From the NCBI RefSeq assembly GCF_946221935.1, contig NZ_CAMIGN010000016.1, positions 1 to 57,370 of the forward strand: a stretch of DNA of 57,370 nt, in the 5' to 3' direction. This document shows, in pieces, positions 26,376 through 33,869 of this stretch. The position numbers and the translations under genes are program-made. The notes under the pieces are model-generated. The model was not told the origin of the DNA. It did not search any database and worked only from the letters and a program-made list of their open reading frames with translations. Positions within the stretch are counted from its first letter, which is position 1. Each line of letters opens with the position of its first letter. Source of the DNA: an uncultured Corynebacterium sp. (GTDB taxonomy: Bacteria > Actinomycetota > Actinomycetes > Mycobacteriales > Mycobacteriaceae).

Positions 26376-26440
26376 AAGTGCAATATTACCCAGCTGGCAG
26401 CGCGACCAGTCGAGTTGGGCGGCCACAACGGCCGATCAGG

Positions 26441-26986
26441 TTAGCTCTGCTTGACGGCGGAGATGTCGAAGTTCAGCGTGATCTTTTCGGAAACAAGCAC
26501 GCCGCCACCATCAAGAGCGGTGTTCCACTCCAGGCCAAAGTCGCGGCGGTTAATGCTGGTGGAACCCTCGAAGCCGACGCGGGTCTGGCCCCATGGATCC
26601 TGTACCTCACCGGTGAAATCGAAGTCGATGGTGACGGGCTTTGTCACATCCTTAATGGTCAGGTCACCGGTAACGCGGAGGGTGGATTCGCCAGCAGCGG
26701 TGATGTCCGTGGAAGTGAAGGTGATGTGCGGGTACTTCTCCGTCTCGAAGAAATCACCAGTGGTCAAGTGAGCGTCGCGGTCGGCGTTGCGGGTATCGAC
26801 GCTGTTGACGTCGATCTTGACCTCGATCTTTGCGCCTTCCAGGTTCTCGCCGGTGGTGGCGGTGCCCTCGAAGTCGGTGAATGCGCCACGAACCTTGGTG
26901 ACCATGGCGTGGCGGGCGACGAAACCAATCTCGGAGTGCGCTGCGTCGATCTGGAAGTTGCCGGAGTAGTTGTTGACGTTGGTCAT
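26441..26986 (-). CDS. YceI-family lipocalin-like protein
   Basis: 181 residues, no signal peptide, so probably cytoplasmic unlike E. coli YceI. Family signatures: FQIDAAHSEIGFVARHAMVTKVRGAFTDFEG at the start, DAHLTTGDFFETEKYPHITF near 71 and LTIKDVTKPVTIDFDF near 110. YceI proteins are beta-barrels that bind isoprenoid-like lipids. GAAAGG lies before the ATG. It diverges from a marR gene, and the 116-bp space between has two copies of a 14-bp motif, which suggests control by that MarR protein. Confidence 0.9.
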   Translation of the reverse strand: MTNVNNYSGNFQIDAAHSEIGFVARHAMVTKVRGAFTDFEGTATTGENLEGAKIEVKIDVNSVDTRNADRDAHLTTGDFFETEKYPHITFTSTDITAAGESTLRVTGDLTIKDVTKPVTIDFDFTGEVQDPWGQTRVGFEGSTSINRRDFGLEWNTALDGGGVLVSEKITLNFDISAVKQS

Positions 26987-26998
26987 GTTGAACCTTTC

Positions 26999-27074
26999 AG
27001 TTGGTGTGTCAGTTGATTACTTCTTTTGATGCGCTGCCCTCAAATCTATGCCCCATTAGTTGATGTGTCAGCTA
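26999..27074. promoter_or_regulatory. Direct-repeat operator candidate between yceI and marR
   Basis: The motif AGTTGRTGTGTCAG occurs at 26999-27012 and again at 27058-27071, 59 bp apart. Both lie in the divergent promoter space. The repeated motif next to a MarR-family gene suggests binding of that regulator to control both directions. Confidence 0.5.
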
Positions 27075-27102
27075 TTTTGACCGATATGCGATACTGGTGC
27101 AC

Positions 27103-27594
27103 ATGACACAAGAAGACACCTCTCCCCCGCTACACAACGATGCGAACAAGGGGACAAAGTGGCTGAACAGTCGCGAACAACAGGTGTGGCGAGCGTGGAT
27201 CAATGCCCACATCCACATCAATGCCGAACTAGCGCAGCAGCTGTCGGCGGAAACGTCCCTATCTCTGGCGGACTATGAGGTCCTGGTCCACCTTTCGGAA
27301 GCACCGGACCACCAGCAGCGAATCGTCGCACTGGCAAACATGATGCAATGGAGCCGTTCGCGCCTTTCGCACCAGATCACGCGCATGTCTAAACGCGGTC
27401 TTGTACGCCGTACAACTTGTGACGCCGACGGTCGCGGGGCCTACGTAGTCCTGGAACCCGCAGGCCTCGAGGCGATAGCCACCGCCGCCCCCGGCCACGT
27501 GGCAAAGGTGCGGGAGCTGGTCTTCGACCAGCTCAGCGACGCAGAGATCGAGCAGTTCTACGAAATCCTGGCGAAACTAAACGGGAAACCCTAG
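27103..27594 (+). CDS. MarR-family transcriptional regulator
   Basis: 163 residues. The winged-helix DNA-binding region is LSLADYEVLVHLSEAPDHQQRIVALANMMQWSRSRLSHQITRMSKRGLVRRTTCDADGRGAYVVL (about residues 49-112), a close MarR pattern. The DxR wing motif appears as CDADGRG. The flanking helices provide dimerisation. Chosen start ATG 27103; a GTG 6 nt earlier is possible. It probably represses the divergent yceI and itself. The gene end is embedded in CTAG-rich repeats shared with the dnaB stop. Confidence 0.88.
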   Translation: MTQEDTSPPLHNDANKGTKWLNSREQQVWRAWINAHIHINAELAQQLSAETSLSLADYEVLVHLSEAPDHQQRIVALANMMQWSRSRLSHQITRMSKRGLVRRTTCDADGRGAYVVLEPAGLEAIATAAPGHVAKVRELVFDQLSDAEIEQFYEILAKLNGKP

Positions 27595-27622
27595 GCACTA
27601 GGCTCCTAGGTTCCTAGGTTCC
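27590..27622. repeat. CTAG-rich repeats at convergent marR/dnaB stops
   Basis: CCTAGG or CACTAGG occurs four times in about 30 bp, starting with the marR stop codon (CCCTAGG) and ending just before the dnaB stop (27627-27629). Repeats of this kind at gene ends recur through the window. Confidence 0.7.
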
Positions 27623-27626
27623 GACA

Positions 27627-29117
27627 CTAAGGCATGGGGGAGATATCGCGGGCCATGTCGGAGAACTTAGAGAATTGCAGCTGGTTGGCAACAGTCACGG
27701 TGCCGATCGGACCGCCACGGTGCTTAGCCAAGATAATGTCCGCCTCACCCGCACGCTCATGGTCGGGGTTCTGAGAATCAGGGCGGTTGATCAGCATAAC
27801 CATGTCGGCATCCTGCTCCAGCGAACCCGATTCACGCAGGTCAGAGACACGCGGGAGAGCATCGTCACCACGCGACTCCACACCACGGTTCAGCTGCGAA
27901 ATCGCGATCACGGGGACGTTAACTTCCTTGGCCAGAAGCTTGAGCTGACGCGAGAACTCCGAGACCTCTTGCTGGCGTGATTCCACACGCTTACCGGAGG
28001 ACATCAGCTGTAGGTAGTCCACCACAATCAACTGCAGATCCACTTGTTGCTTCAAGCGGCGGGCCTTGGAGCGGATCTCCATCATCGTCAGGTTCGGCGA
28101 ATCGTCGATGTAAATCGGTGCATCTTCAATCTCACCGATGCGCACCGTCAGCCGATCCCAATCATCGTCAGTCAACTTACCGCCGCGCATGGAGGCCAGG
28201 CGCACCTCCGCCTCTGCGGAAAAGATGCGCATCATCACCTCCGACTTGCTCATTTCCAAGCTGAATAGCGCCGATGCCTTGCCATGCTCAATGGAGGCAG
28301 ACCGCATGAAGTCCAGCGCCAGCGTAGATTTACCCACACCGGGACGCGCCGCCACAATCACCATCTGTCCACCGCGCAAGCCATTGGTTAGATCGTCAAG
28401 ATCCTTAAAGCCGGTGGGGATACCCATTTCGATGCCATCTTGGCTTTCCAGCTGCTCGATCTCCCCCACCGTCGATGCGACCAACTCCGCGAAGACCTCA
28501 TAGTCCTCCTTCGCGGCATCGTTGGTGATGGCGAACATCTCCTGCTGTGCGCGGTCCACCACGTTGTCTACATCTGCACCCTCGGTGCCCGCATAGCCCA
28601 GCTGCACAATCGTGGTACCGGCCTGCACCAGGCGACGCAACGTGGCCTTCTCTCGCACAATCGAGGCGTAGTAGCCCACGTTTGCGGAGGTCGGAGTCTT
28701 TTGGATGATGCTATGCAGGTATCCCGCACCACCGATGAAACCCAGCACGCCGTCGCGGTCCAAGCGCCCGCCAAGGATGACTGGGTCGACTTCCTTACCC
28801 TCGCCGTAGAGCTGAAGTATGGCGTCAAAAATAGTCTTGTGCTTCGGTACATAGAAGTCGTCGCCGACAAGGACTTCTACGATATCCGCGATCGCGTCCT
28901 TGTTGAGCATCATGCCGCCGAGCACACCCTGCTCAGCCTCCGGGTTCTGCGGCATCTCGCGGACGATCTGCTGGGTGCCCGAACCTCCGCGACGCCCCCC
29001 GCGGCCACTGCCGAAGTCACGGCCGCCGACGAAATCCTGGGATCCGCCGAAGTCATCAAACGGCTCGTCGGGCAGCGGGGCGCCGTCGTCGAAGTTCATG
29101 CCTGCATTCTCGCTCAT
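27627..29117 (-). CDS. dnaB: Replicative DNA helicase DnaB
   Basis: 496 residues from the ATG at 29117 (an in-frame TTG at 29147 would add 10 residues). After a Gly/Asp-rich leader come the N-terminal collar domain (REMPQNPEAEQGVLGGMMLN) and the RecA-like motor: Walker A VAARPGVGKSTLALD, Walker B-like LIVVDYLQLM, then ISQLNRGVESRGDDALPRVSDLRESGSLEQDAD with the arginine finger region. DnaB unwinds DNA at the fork as a hexamer. No intein is inserted, although inteins are frequent in actinobacterial dnaB. It ends the rpsF-ssb-rplI-dnaB neighbourhood, but an ethA-like gene now separates it from rplI. DnaA boxes lie upstream. Confidence 0.96.
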   Translation of the reverse strand: MSENAGMNFDDGAPLPDEPFDDFGGSQDFVGGRDFGSGRGGRRGGSGTQQIVREMPQNPEAEQGVLGGMMLNKDAIADIVEVLVGDDFYVPKHKTIFDAILQLYGEGKEVDPVILGGRLDRDGVLGFIGGAGYLHSIIQKTPTSANVGYYASIVREKATLRRLVQAGTTIVQLGYAGTEGADVDNVVDRAQQEMFAITNDAAKEDYEVFAELVASTVGEIEQLESQDGIEMGIPTGFKDLDDLTNGLRGGQMVIVAARPGVGKSTLALDFMRSASIEHGKASALFSLEMSKSEVMMRIFSAEAEVRLASMRGGKLTDDDWDRLTVRIGEIEDAPIYIDDSPNLTMMEIRSKARRLKQQVDLQLIVVDYLQLMSSGKRVESRQQEVSEFSRQLKLLAKEVNVPVIAISQLNRGVESRGDDALPRVSDLRESGSLEQDADMVMLINRPDSQNPDHERAGEADIILAKHRGGPIGTVTVANQLQFSKFSDMARDISPMP

Positions 29118-29227
29118 GTCGACCACTTTAGTGGCAGCAACGGACAACCTCGAACCCCGCCCTGTGCCCGCTTTTTGTGCTCACCCGCCCCGTGCGAGAA
29201 CAACTTGTGAGGGCAGTGCAAATCAAG

Positions 29228-29413
29228 TTATCCACAGGCACTGTGAATATACCTGTGGAGGAAATGTGCATAACTTCCAATAGCCCAGGACGGGTTGTGG
29301 ATAACCTGTGGACAGTCAACGCTCTCACCTGCGCTTTCTTCTATTATCGCAGGTCAGAGGCGTGTGACTAGTGTGAAAACCTCTTTTTTCATCGGTGGAT
29401 AACTTGGGGATAA
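29228..29413. promoter_or_regulatory. DnaA-box cluster upstream of dnaB
   Basis: Perfect boxes TTATCCACA at 29228-29236 (+) and its complement at 29296-29304, plus the match TTATGCACA (complement, 29265-29273). Two one-mismatch boxes follow at 29394-29402 and 29405-29413. Five boxes in 186 bp, 110-300 bp upstream of the dnaB start, suggest DnaA control of dnaB or a DnaA-titration site. A dyad ACCTGCG/CGCAGGT (29327-29354) lies between boxes. Confidence 0.75.
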
Positions 29414-29426
29414 ACAAACCCGCAGG

Positions 29427-29465
29427 CCAGGCGATTGCCCTTCTGTAAACGCCCAGGTCGCCTGG
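29427..29465. repeat. Inverted repeat near the DnaA boxes
   Basis: Arms CCAGGCGA and TCGCCTGG are perfect and separated by 23 bp. It begins inside an AAACCCGCAGGCCAG sequence that differs by one base from the core of elements B and C. No T-run follows, so it is not an obvious terminator. Confidence 0.5.
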
Positions 29466-29620
29466 AAGTTCAAAATATTCACGTATTATTCACCTTCGGC
29501 GCGGAGTTTTGCACAGCCCTTATCCCCTCCTCAGGCATTGCCTAATTTTCAGTTTGCTGAGCGGAAGCAAAATATTGGTTCTCCCACGAGACGTCACCAT
29601 CGTGAACTAGCCTGTTCCCC

Positions 29621-31264
29621 ATGAACGCAACGCCCGACCACTCCACAGCCGACCAAACCTCCACCGCGACCACTCCCCTGCCCGCCCTCGCAAACGCTGG
29701 TGCCGAACACCCCCTCGACCTCCTTATCGTCGGCGCAGGCCTCTCTGGCATCGACATCGCCTACCACGTCTCCAAAAACTTCCCTTCCTGGAACTGGGCA
29801 GCCGTCGATTCCAACTACGACGTCGGCGGTACCTGGGCCACCTTCCAATACCCCGGAATCCGTTCAGATTCCGACATGGCCACGTTCTCCCTCCCCTTCA
29901 AGAAATGGCCACACAAGGGCACGCTCGGCTCCGGCAAGCAAATCCGCGACTACTGCCACGAAGCCGCCGCCGAAATCGGCATGCTCGACCGCCTACAACT
30001 GTCCACCTGGGTCGAATCCGTAAACTTCCACACCGACCGCGGGCTGTGGGAGGTCACCATGCGCCTCGGTCGCACAGGCCACGCAAACTCCGAAGGCACC
30101 GACGACTCCAGCCTCGCGCAGCCCACCCTCACCACGTGGACGCGCCGCCTCCACTTCGCCACCGGATACTACCGCCATTCGGAGGGCTTTACCGCGCAAA
30201 TTGAGGGCGTCGATACCTTCCAAGGCACCGCCCTACACCCACAACAATGGCCCCGCGACCTCGACGTGCGCGGAAAGAAGGTTACCGTGATTGGCTCCGG
30301 AGCCACGGCAATTACGCTGGTTCCGGCGCTGCATTCGATGGGCGCGGACGTCACGATGCTGCAGCGTACTCCCACGTACATTGCCCCGCTGCCGGAGACG
30401 GACACGATCAGCTCCCTCGTCGGCCTGGGTCTCAGCACACAGCCGGGCACATTCGGCCATCGTTTGGCCCGCAGCCTGCATATTGGGCGCGACATGGCGC
30501 AGTACCACCTATGCCAGACATTCCCCAGCATCGCGAAGTTGGTATTCCGGGGCTGGAATCGTCTGTACCTGCCCGCTGACGAGGTGCGCCGGAACTTCAC
30601 TCCCCCGTATGGGCCGTGGGATCAGCGCGTCTGCAAGTCCCCCGGCGGCGACTTCTTTAAGGCCGTGCGGGGTGGGGCGCGAGTCGTTACCGACCACATC
30701 GACCGCGTTGACGCAGGTGGGGTGCGGTTGCGCTCCGGCGGGTACATCGAAGCCGATGTTTTGGTGATCGCCACGGGGCTGCAGCTTTTAGCCTTTGGTG
30801 ACGCCAACTTCTCCGTGGACGGCGCTCCCGTACCGACCGAATCTCTGGTGGCTTATCGTGCCATGATGGCCAATCGCCTGCCGAATTTCTCGTACACCAT
30901 TGGGTATTTGAACCAGTCGTGGACGCTGCGCGCGGATATGACTTCGCGCTATTTGGTGCAGCTGTGGAAGGACATGGAAGCGCGAGGCAAGCAGTGGGCT
31001 TGCCCGCTGTTGCCCGCCGGAGAGGCCGCTGACCTGCCGCTTTTGGAGATGTCCAGCGGTTATATTCAGCGGAGCGTGGCGACTCTGCCGCGTCAGGGTG
31101 CTGGGGATCCGTGGCGGATGGAGCAGGATTACATCAAGGAGCGGCGCACCTACACGGGCGCGGACAACAAGCATGACATGGCATTTGGCGTGGAGGCTTT
31201 GAAGGCTGCGGCGCCGCTGGCGGCTGGAGAGGGCGGCGGCGGTGCCGCTGAGCTGCGACAATAG
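29621..31264 (+). CDS. Flavin-containing (Baeyer-Villiger) monooxygenase, EthA-like
   Basis: 547 residues. FAD site IVGAGLSGIDIAYH at residues 36-49, then DVGGTWATFQYPGIRSDSDM near 67-86, which contains the GGTW and YPGIRSD blocks of the EthA group. The NADPH site is VTVIGSGATAITLVPAL near 220. Further stretches shared with M. tuberculosis EthA are HPQHWP-like PQQWPRDLD, MLQRTPTYI and GPWDQRVC. EthA oxidises ketones and activates ethionamide; the physiological substrate here is unknown. A Gly/Ala-rich tail ends the protein. It lies between dnaB and rplI, where mycobacteria keep these genes close together, so it looks inserted. Confidence 0.9.
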   Translation: MNATPDHSTADQTSTATTPLPALANAGAEHPLDLLIVGAGLSGIDIAYHVSKNFPSWNWAAVDSNYDVGGTWATFQYPGIRSDSDMATFSLPFKKWPHKGTLGSGKQIRDYCHEAAAEIGMLDRLQLSTWVESVNFHTDRGLWEVTMRLGRTGHANSEGTDDSSLAQPTLTTWTRRLHFATGYYRHSEGFTAQIEGVDTFQGTALHPQQWPRDLDVRGKKVTVIGSGATAITLVPALHSMGADVTMLQRTPTYIAPLPETDTISSLVGLGLSTQPGTFGHRLARSLHIGRDMAQYHLCQTFPSIAKLVFRGWNRLYLPADEVRRNFTPPYGPWDQRVCKSPGGDFFKAVRGGARVVTDHIDRVDAGGVRLRSGGYIEADVLVIATGLQLLAFGDANFSVDGAPVPTESLVAYRAMMANRLPNFSYTIGYLNQSWTLRADMTSRYLVQLWKDMEARGKQWACPLLPAGEAADLPLLEMSSGYIQRSVATLPRQGAGDPWRMEQDYIKERRTYTGADNKHDMAFGVEALKAAAPLAAGEGGGGAAELRQ

Positions 31265-31385
31265 CTCTGGCTGTGGTGGCCCTGGTTGCGGACACCGGCT
31301 CCGGCAGTGGTAGCCCTGGTATGCGGACCCTGGCTCCGGCTGTGGTAGCCCTGGTATGCGGCCAACAGCTTCGGTGGTGGTCCTT
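31265..31385. repeat. Degenerate tandem repeats after the EthA-like gene
   Basis: Units built on GGCTCCGGCTGTGGTAGCC and CTGGTATGCGGACC recur two to three times, starting right at the stop codon. They lead to element C, which repeats the arrangement found after wzt and gtrA. Confidence 0.75.
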
Positions 31386-31450
31386 CCCCGTAGCATCAGA
31401 GGTCCTTCCCTAACCCCAGCGCGGGCGAGTTTGTGTGCTTCAGAACGGAA

Positions 31451-31641
31451 AATGTCGCTAGAACGGGAATCTATTAACCGCAATTGTTTTCATTAATGCA
31501 AACCCGCAGGTCACAGCGCTGAAGAATTTTCTAAACTTTTCAGCCGCCCGCCACATTCCCGATCTAACGACATTCCTGGCCCGCCGGAGCCCCTCCAGGC
31601 ACCAAACCGGCCCCACATTCCCGACCTAACGACATTCCGGG
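31451..31641 (+). repeat. Phased dyad element C
   Basis: Outer arm AATGTCGCTAGAACGGGAAT at 31451, core AAACCCGCAGGTCACAGCG (GCAGGTC at 31506), inverted arms ATTCCCGATCTAACGACATT (CGACATT at 31568) and ATTCCCGACCTAACGACATT (CGACATT at 31630). Distances 54, 62 and 62, identical to element B. The sequence between these blocks is not conserved with B, though its length is. It lies between convergent genes. Confidence 0.85.
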
Positions 31642-31694
31642 CAAGGTTCGCCGTGGCGTCCAAAAGCCCCAACCTGCACCCCGGTAACGGAAAA

Positions 31695-31720
31695 GACCCC
31701 ACGCGTAGGTGCGTGGGGCC
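31695..31720 (-). terminator. Terminator of the rplI transcript
   Basis: CCCCACGC and GCGTGGGG form an 8-bp or longer G+C-rich stem around a 6-nt loop; on the minus strand it is followed by TCTTTTCC. It lies about 200 nt past the rplI stop. No gene is seen between 31721 and 31923. Confidence 0.75.
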
Positions 31721-31923
31721 TTAACCTGCTGTTGTCTAAGTTAGAAAAGTTTTCTTCTGGTGCGTTCTAGTTATTGGCGCATCATCGCAGTTCAGGGCAT
31801 TAAATCCGGCCGAGCCGCCGAAAAATCAGCCACCCGTGTTGTCTAGGCACGGGCAAAAGGGGCTCGCAGGAATGCCTTGCTCTGCCGGTCACCGGAAAAC
31901 GGCGAAACCGGACAGTTGCGAAC

Positions 31924-32376
31924 TTACGCGGAAACAACCTCGAAGCTCAGGGATGCAACGATGCCTTCGTGCAGCTGAACGTCCACAGAGTAAACGCCGG
32001 TTGCCTTAACATCGCCCTTGCGCAGCTTGATGCTGTGCTTGTCCAGGGAACGACCGTTGGCCTTCTTCACTGCATCAACAATGTTGTCTGCGGTGACAGA
32101 GCCGAACATCTTGCCGGATTCTGCAGTGCGAACCGAGATGGTCACGCCAGACAGGTTCTCCAGCTCTTCCTTAACCTCGCGTGCGTGATCCAGGTCGCGA
32201 ATCTGTCGAGCTTCCTGCGCGCGCTTAATTCCTTCGATCTGCTTCTCAGCACCGCGGGTTGCAACGATTGCATAGCCGCGCGGAAGCAGGTAGTTACGTC
32301 CGTAGCCAGCCTTGACCTCTACGATGTCGCCGGGGACACCGAGGTTGTCAACGTTGGCGGTGAGGATCAGCTTCAT
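31924..32376 (-). CDS. rplI: 50S ribosomal protein L9
   Basis: 150 residues, standard length. The N-terminal RNA-binding domain MKLILTANVDNLGVPGDIVEVKAGYGRNYLLPRGYAIVAT and the long connecting helix (QEARQIRDLDHAREVKEELENL) are typical, and the C-terminal domain follows. AAAGGCTGG precedes the ATG. It is last in the rpsF-ssb-rplI operon. rpsR, often found between ssb and rplI, is not present here. Confidence 0.97.
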   Translation of the reverse strand: MKLILTANVDNLGVPGDIVEVKAGYGRNYLLPRGYAIVATRGAEKQIEGIKRAQEARQIRDLDHAREVKEELENLSGVTISVRTAESGKMFGSVTADNIVDAVKKANGRSLDKHSIKLRKGDVKATGVYSVDVQLHEGIVASLSFEVVSA

Positions 32377-32458
32377 GATCCAGCCTTTCGTTGTGCTTTG
32401 GTTCGACCAATTATGTTCAAAAAATTTAACGCTGACCAGCGACTTTTAAGCCAACCGA

Positions 32459-33061
32459 TCAGAATGGCGGTTCGTCGTCGCCATCACCAAATCCGGACTG
32501 TGGTGCAGAGTTCCACGGGTCATCGTCCATGGCAGCGTTGCGGCCACCGAAGCCCTGGTTGTTCTGTCCCCGATTACCCTGACCCTGGCCACCGGCATTG
32601 CCGCCACCAAAGCCACCCTGGCCGCCAGCATTGCCGCCGCCAAAGCCACCGTTTCCACCGTTGCCCTGACCCTGGCCACCCTGGCCGCCTCCACGGAACG
32701 ACTTATTAATGTCCGCAGTTGCGAAGCGCAGCGACGGGCCTACCTCTTCGACCTCAATCTCGAAGACAGTACGGCGCTCGCCATTGCGATCGTCGTAGGA
32801 GCGCTGGCGCAGACGGCCAGTCACGATCACGCGGTCGCCCTTGCTCAGGCTGTTGGCCACGTTCTCGGCAGGTTGACGCCACACGTTGCAGGTCAAAAAC
32901 AGCGGCTCACCGTCGACGAATTGACCAGCTTGCTGGTCGTAGCGACGAGGTGTGGAAGCCACGCGGAAGTTTGCAACTGCAGCCCCGTTGGGCGTGTAGC
33001 GCAATTCCGGATCCGCAACGATGTTGCCGACCACAGTGATCTGGGTGTCTCCCTGTGCCAT
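32459..33061 (-). CDS. ssb: Single-stranded DNA-binding protein
   Basis: 200 residues. The OB fold covers residues 1-110 (GDTQITVVGNIVADPELRYTPNGAAVANFRVAST, LTCNVWRQPAENVANSLSKGDRVIVTGRLRQRSYDDRNGE). A Gly/Asn/Gln-rich linker with repeated GGFGGGNAGGQG units follows, then the acidic C-terminal tip DGDDEPPF that recruits partner proteins. AGGAAAG precedes the ATG. It is co-transcribed with rpsF and rplI. The 142 bp between rpsF and ssb contain degenerate repeats of a GTTCAGG/GTTTAGG type. Confidence 0.97.
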   Translation of the reverse strand: MAQGDTQITVVGNIVADPELRYTPNGAAVANFRVASTPRRYDQQAGQFVDGEPLFLTCNVWRQPAENVANSLSKGDRVIVTGRLRQRSYDDRNGERRTVFEIEVEEVGPSLRFATADINKSFRGGGQGGQGQGNGGNGGFGGGNAGGQGGFGGGNAGGQGQGNRGQNNQGFGGRNAAMDDDPWNSAPQSGFGDGDDEPPF

Positions 33062-33203
33062 GTTTCTTTCCTAACGTTGTGTGGTGAAGGGCGGTTGAGC
33101 AGTGTTTAGTCCTGTTCGAGCCCCGTTAGAACCCTGTTCAGGTCTGTTTAGGTGTAGGTACAGTCCGTTCGGAGCCTGTAGCTCGCCTCAATGGCGATTG
33201 TAG

Positions 33204-33491
33204 CTACTGGTCCTTCCGCAGCACCTTGGTGCGCAGAATCTGGTCGTTGATGTTGAGCAGGCGGTCGATTTCCAGCACGGTAGCCGACTCACACTTCAGG
33301 TCGAGAACTACGTAAATGCCCTCGTCCTTCTTGTTGATCGGGTACTCGAGGCGACGCTTGCCCCAGATATCAACCTTTTCCACGGTACCGTTTTCCTTGC
33401 GGACAATATCCAAGTACTTGTCCAGCGACGGGGCAACGGTGCGTTCATCCTGGGAAGGGTCGATGATGATCATCATCTCGTATTGACGCAC
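33204..33491 (-). CDS. rpsF: 30S ribosomal protein S6
   Basis: 95 residues from the GTG at 33491, giving the usual S6 start MRQYEMMIIIDPSQDERTV. An AGGAGGTGAT site lies 11 nt upstream; in-frame GTG/ATG codons at 33503 and 33500 would overlap that site and are rejected. The protein shows VDIWGKRRLEYPINKKDEGIYVVLDL, the conserved S6 core. It heads the rpsF-ssb-rplI operon. A leader hairpin that may bind S6:S18 precedes it. Confidence 0.95.
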   Translation of the reverse strand: MRQYEMMIIIDPSQDERTVAPSLDKYLDIVRKENGTVEKVDIWGKRRLEYPINKKDEGIYVVLDLKCESATVLEIDRLLNINDQILRTKVLRKDQ

Positions 33492-33507
33492 GGACCTCAT
33501 CACCTCC

Positions 33508-33547
33508 TATGGTCTAGTGTTTCGGCCATACCCCTTTTGGGCATGGC
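33508..33547 (-). promoter_or_regulatory. rpsF leader hairpins, candidate S6:S18-type element
   Basis: On the minus strand a hairpin (GCCATGCCC with GGGGTATGGC, 33525-33547) overlaps an alternative stem TATGG/CCATA (33530-33508). In the second form CCG directly follows the 5' strand, as CCGAAACACTAGA. Bacterial rpsF leaders that bind the S6:S18 dimer have a small hairpin with an unpaired CCG; this resembles it and lies just before the ribosome site. The assignment is tentative. Confidence 0.4.
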
Positions 33548-33686
33548 AGGAGGGTCGTTGCGTCAGCAACGTTCCCAGCCTACCTGGTGCCCCCCCGATT
33601 TAAGAAATGCCCCGTCGCGCGACCTGACCCCGCGCTACTAACCCCTTGCTTCCCGTCCCCGCGCTACTTACCCGTATCGCCGACCA

Positions 33687-33869
33687 TTACGCCGCGACGA
33701 ATACCGCCAAGCTCACCGGCACAATTGTCAGGAACACGATGGCGATGCAGAACAACGTCCACACCTGCTTCTTCGACTTGCCGTACATAAAGCTGGCGAA
33801 GCTGCCGCCGAAGAACAGAAATCCCGTGAATACGCTCGCCATGGTGATCAATATGGTCGTGTTATCCAT
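33687..33869 (-). CDS. Small two-helix membrane protein
   Basis: 60 residues. Two hydrophobic helices (ITMASVFTGFLFFGGSFASFMYG and VWTLFCIAIVFLTIVPVSLAVFVAA) joined by a basic loop KSKKQ. No domain recognised. The ATG at 33869 overlaps the end of the GT87-like gene by 8 bp, so it is translated by coupling and may be a subunit or assembly partner of that protein. The 138 bp between its stop and the rpsF leader show no gene. Confidence 0.7.
   Translation of the reverse strand: MDNTTILITMASVFTGFLFFGGSFASFMYGKSKKQVWTLFCIAIVFLTIVPVSLAVFVAA

Noticed and set aside
29221..29465. DnaA boxes as the chromosomal origin
   Set aside because: dnaA, dnaN and rpmH are not adjacent; the cluster sits in the dnaB promoter. 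A regulatory or titration role is simpler.
14615..31641. Phased dyad elements as one MITE family with common inverted ends
   Set aside because: The ends differ between A, B/C and D while geometry is kept, and no target-site duplication is visible. Not fully excluded.
33491..33503. In-frame GTG/ATG at 33503 and 33500 as the rpsF start
   Set aside because: They fall in the ribosome-binding sequence, and S6 proteins begin at the MRQYE-like position.
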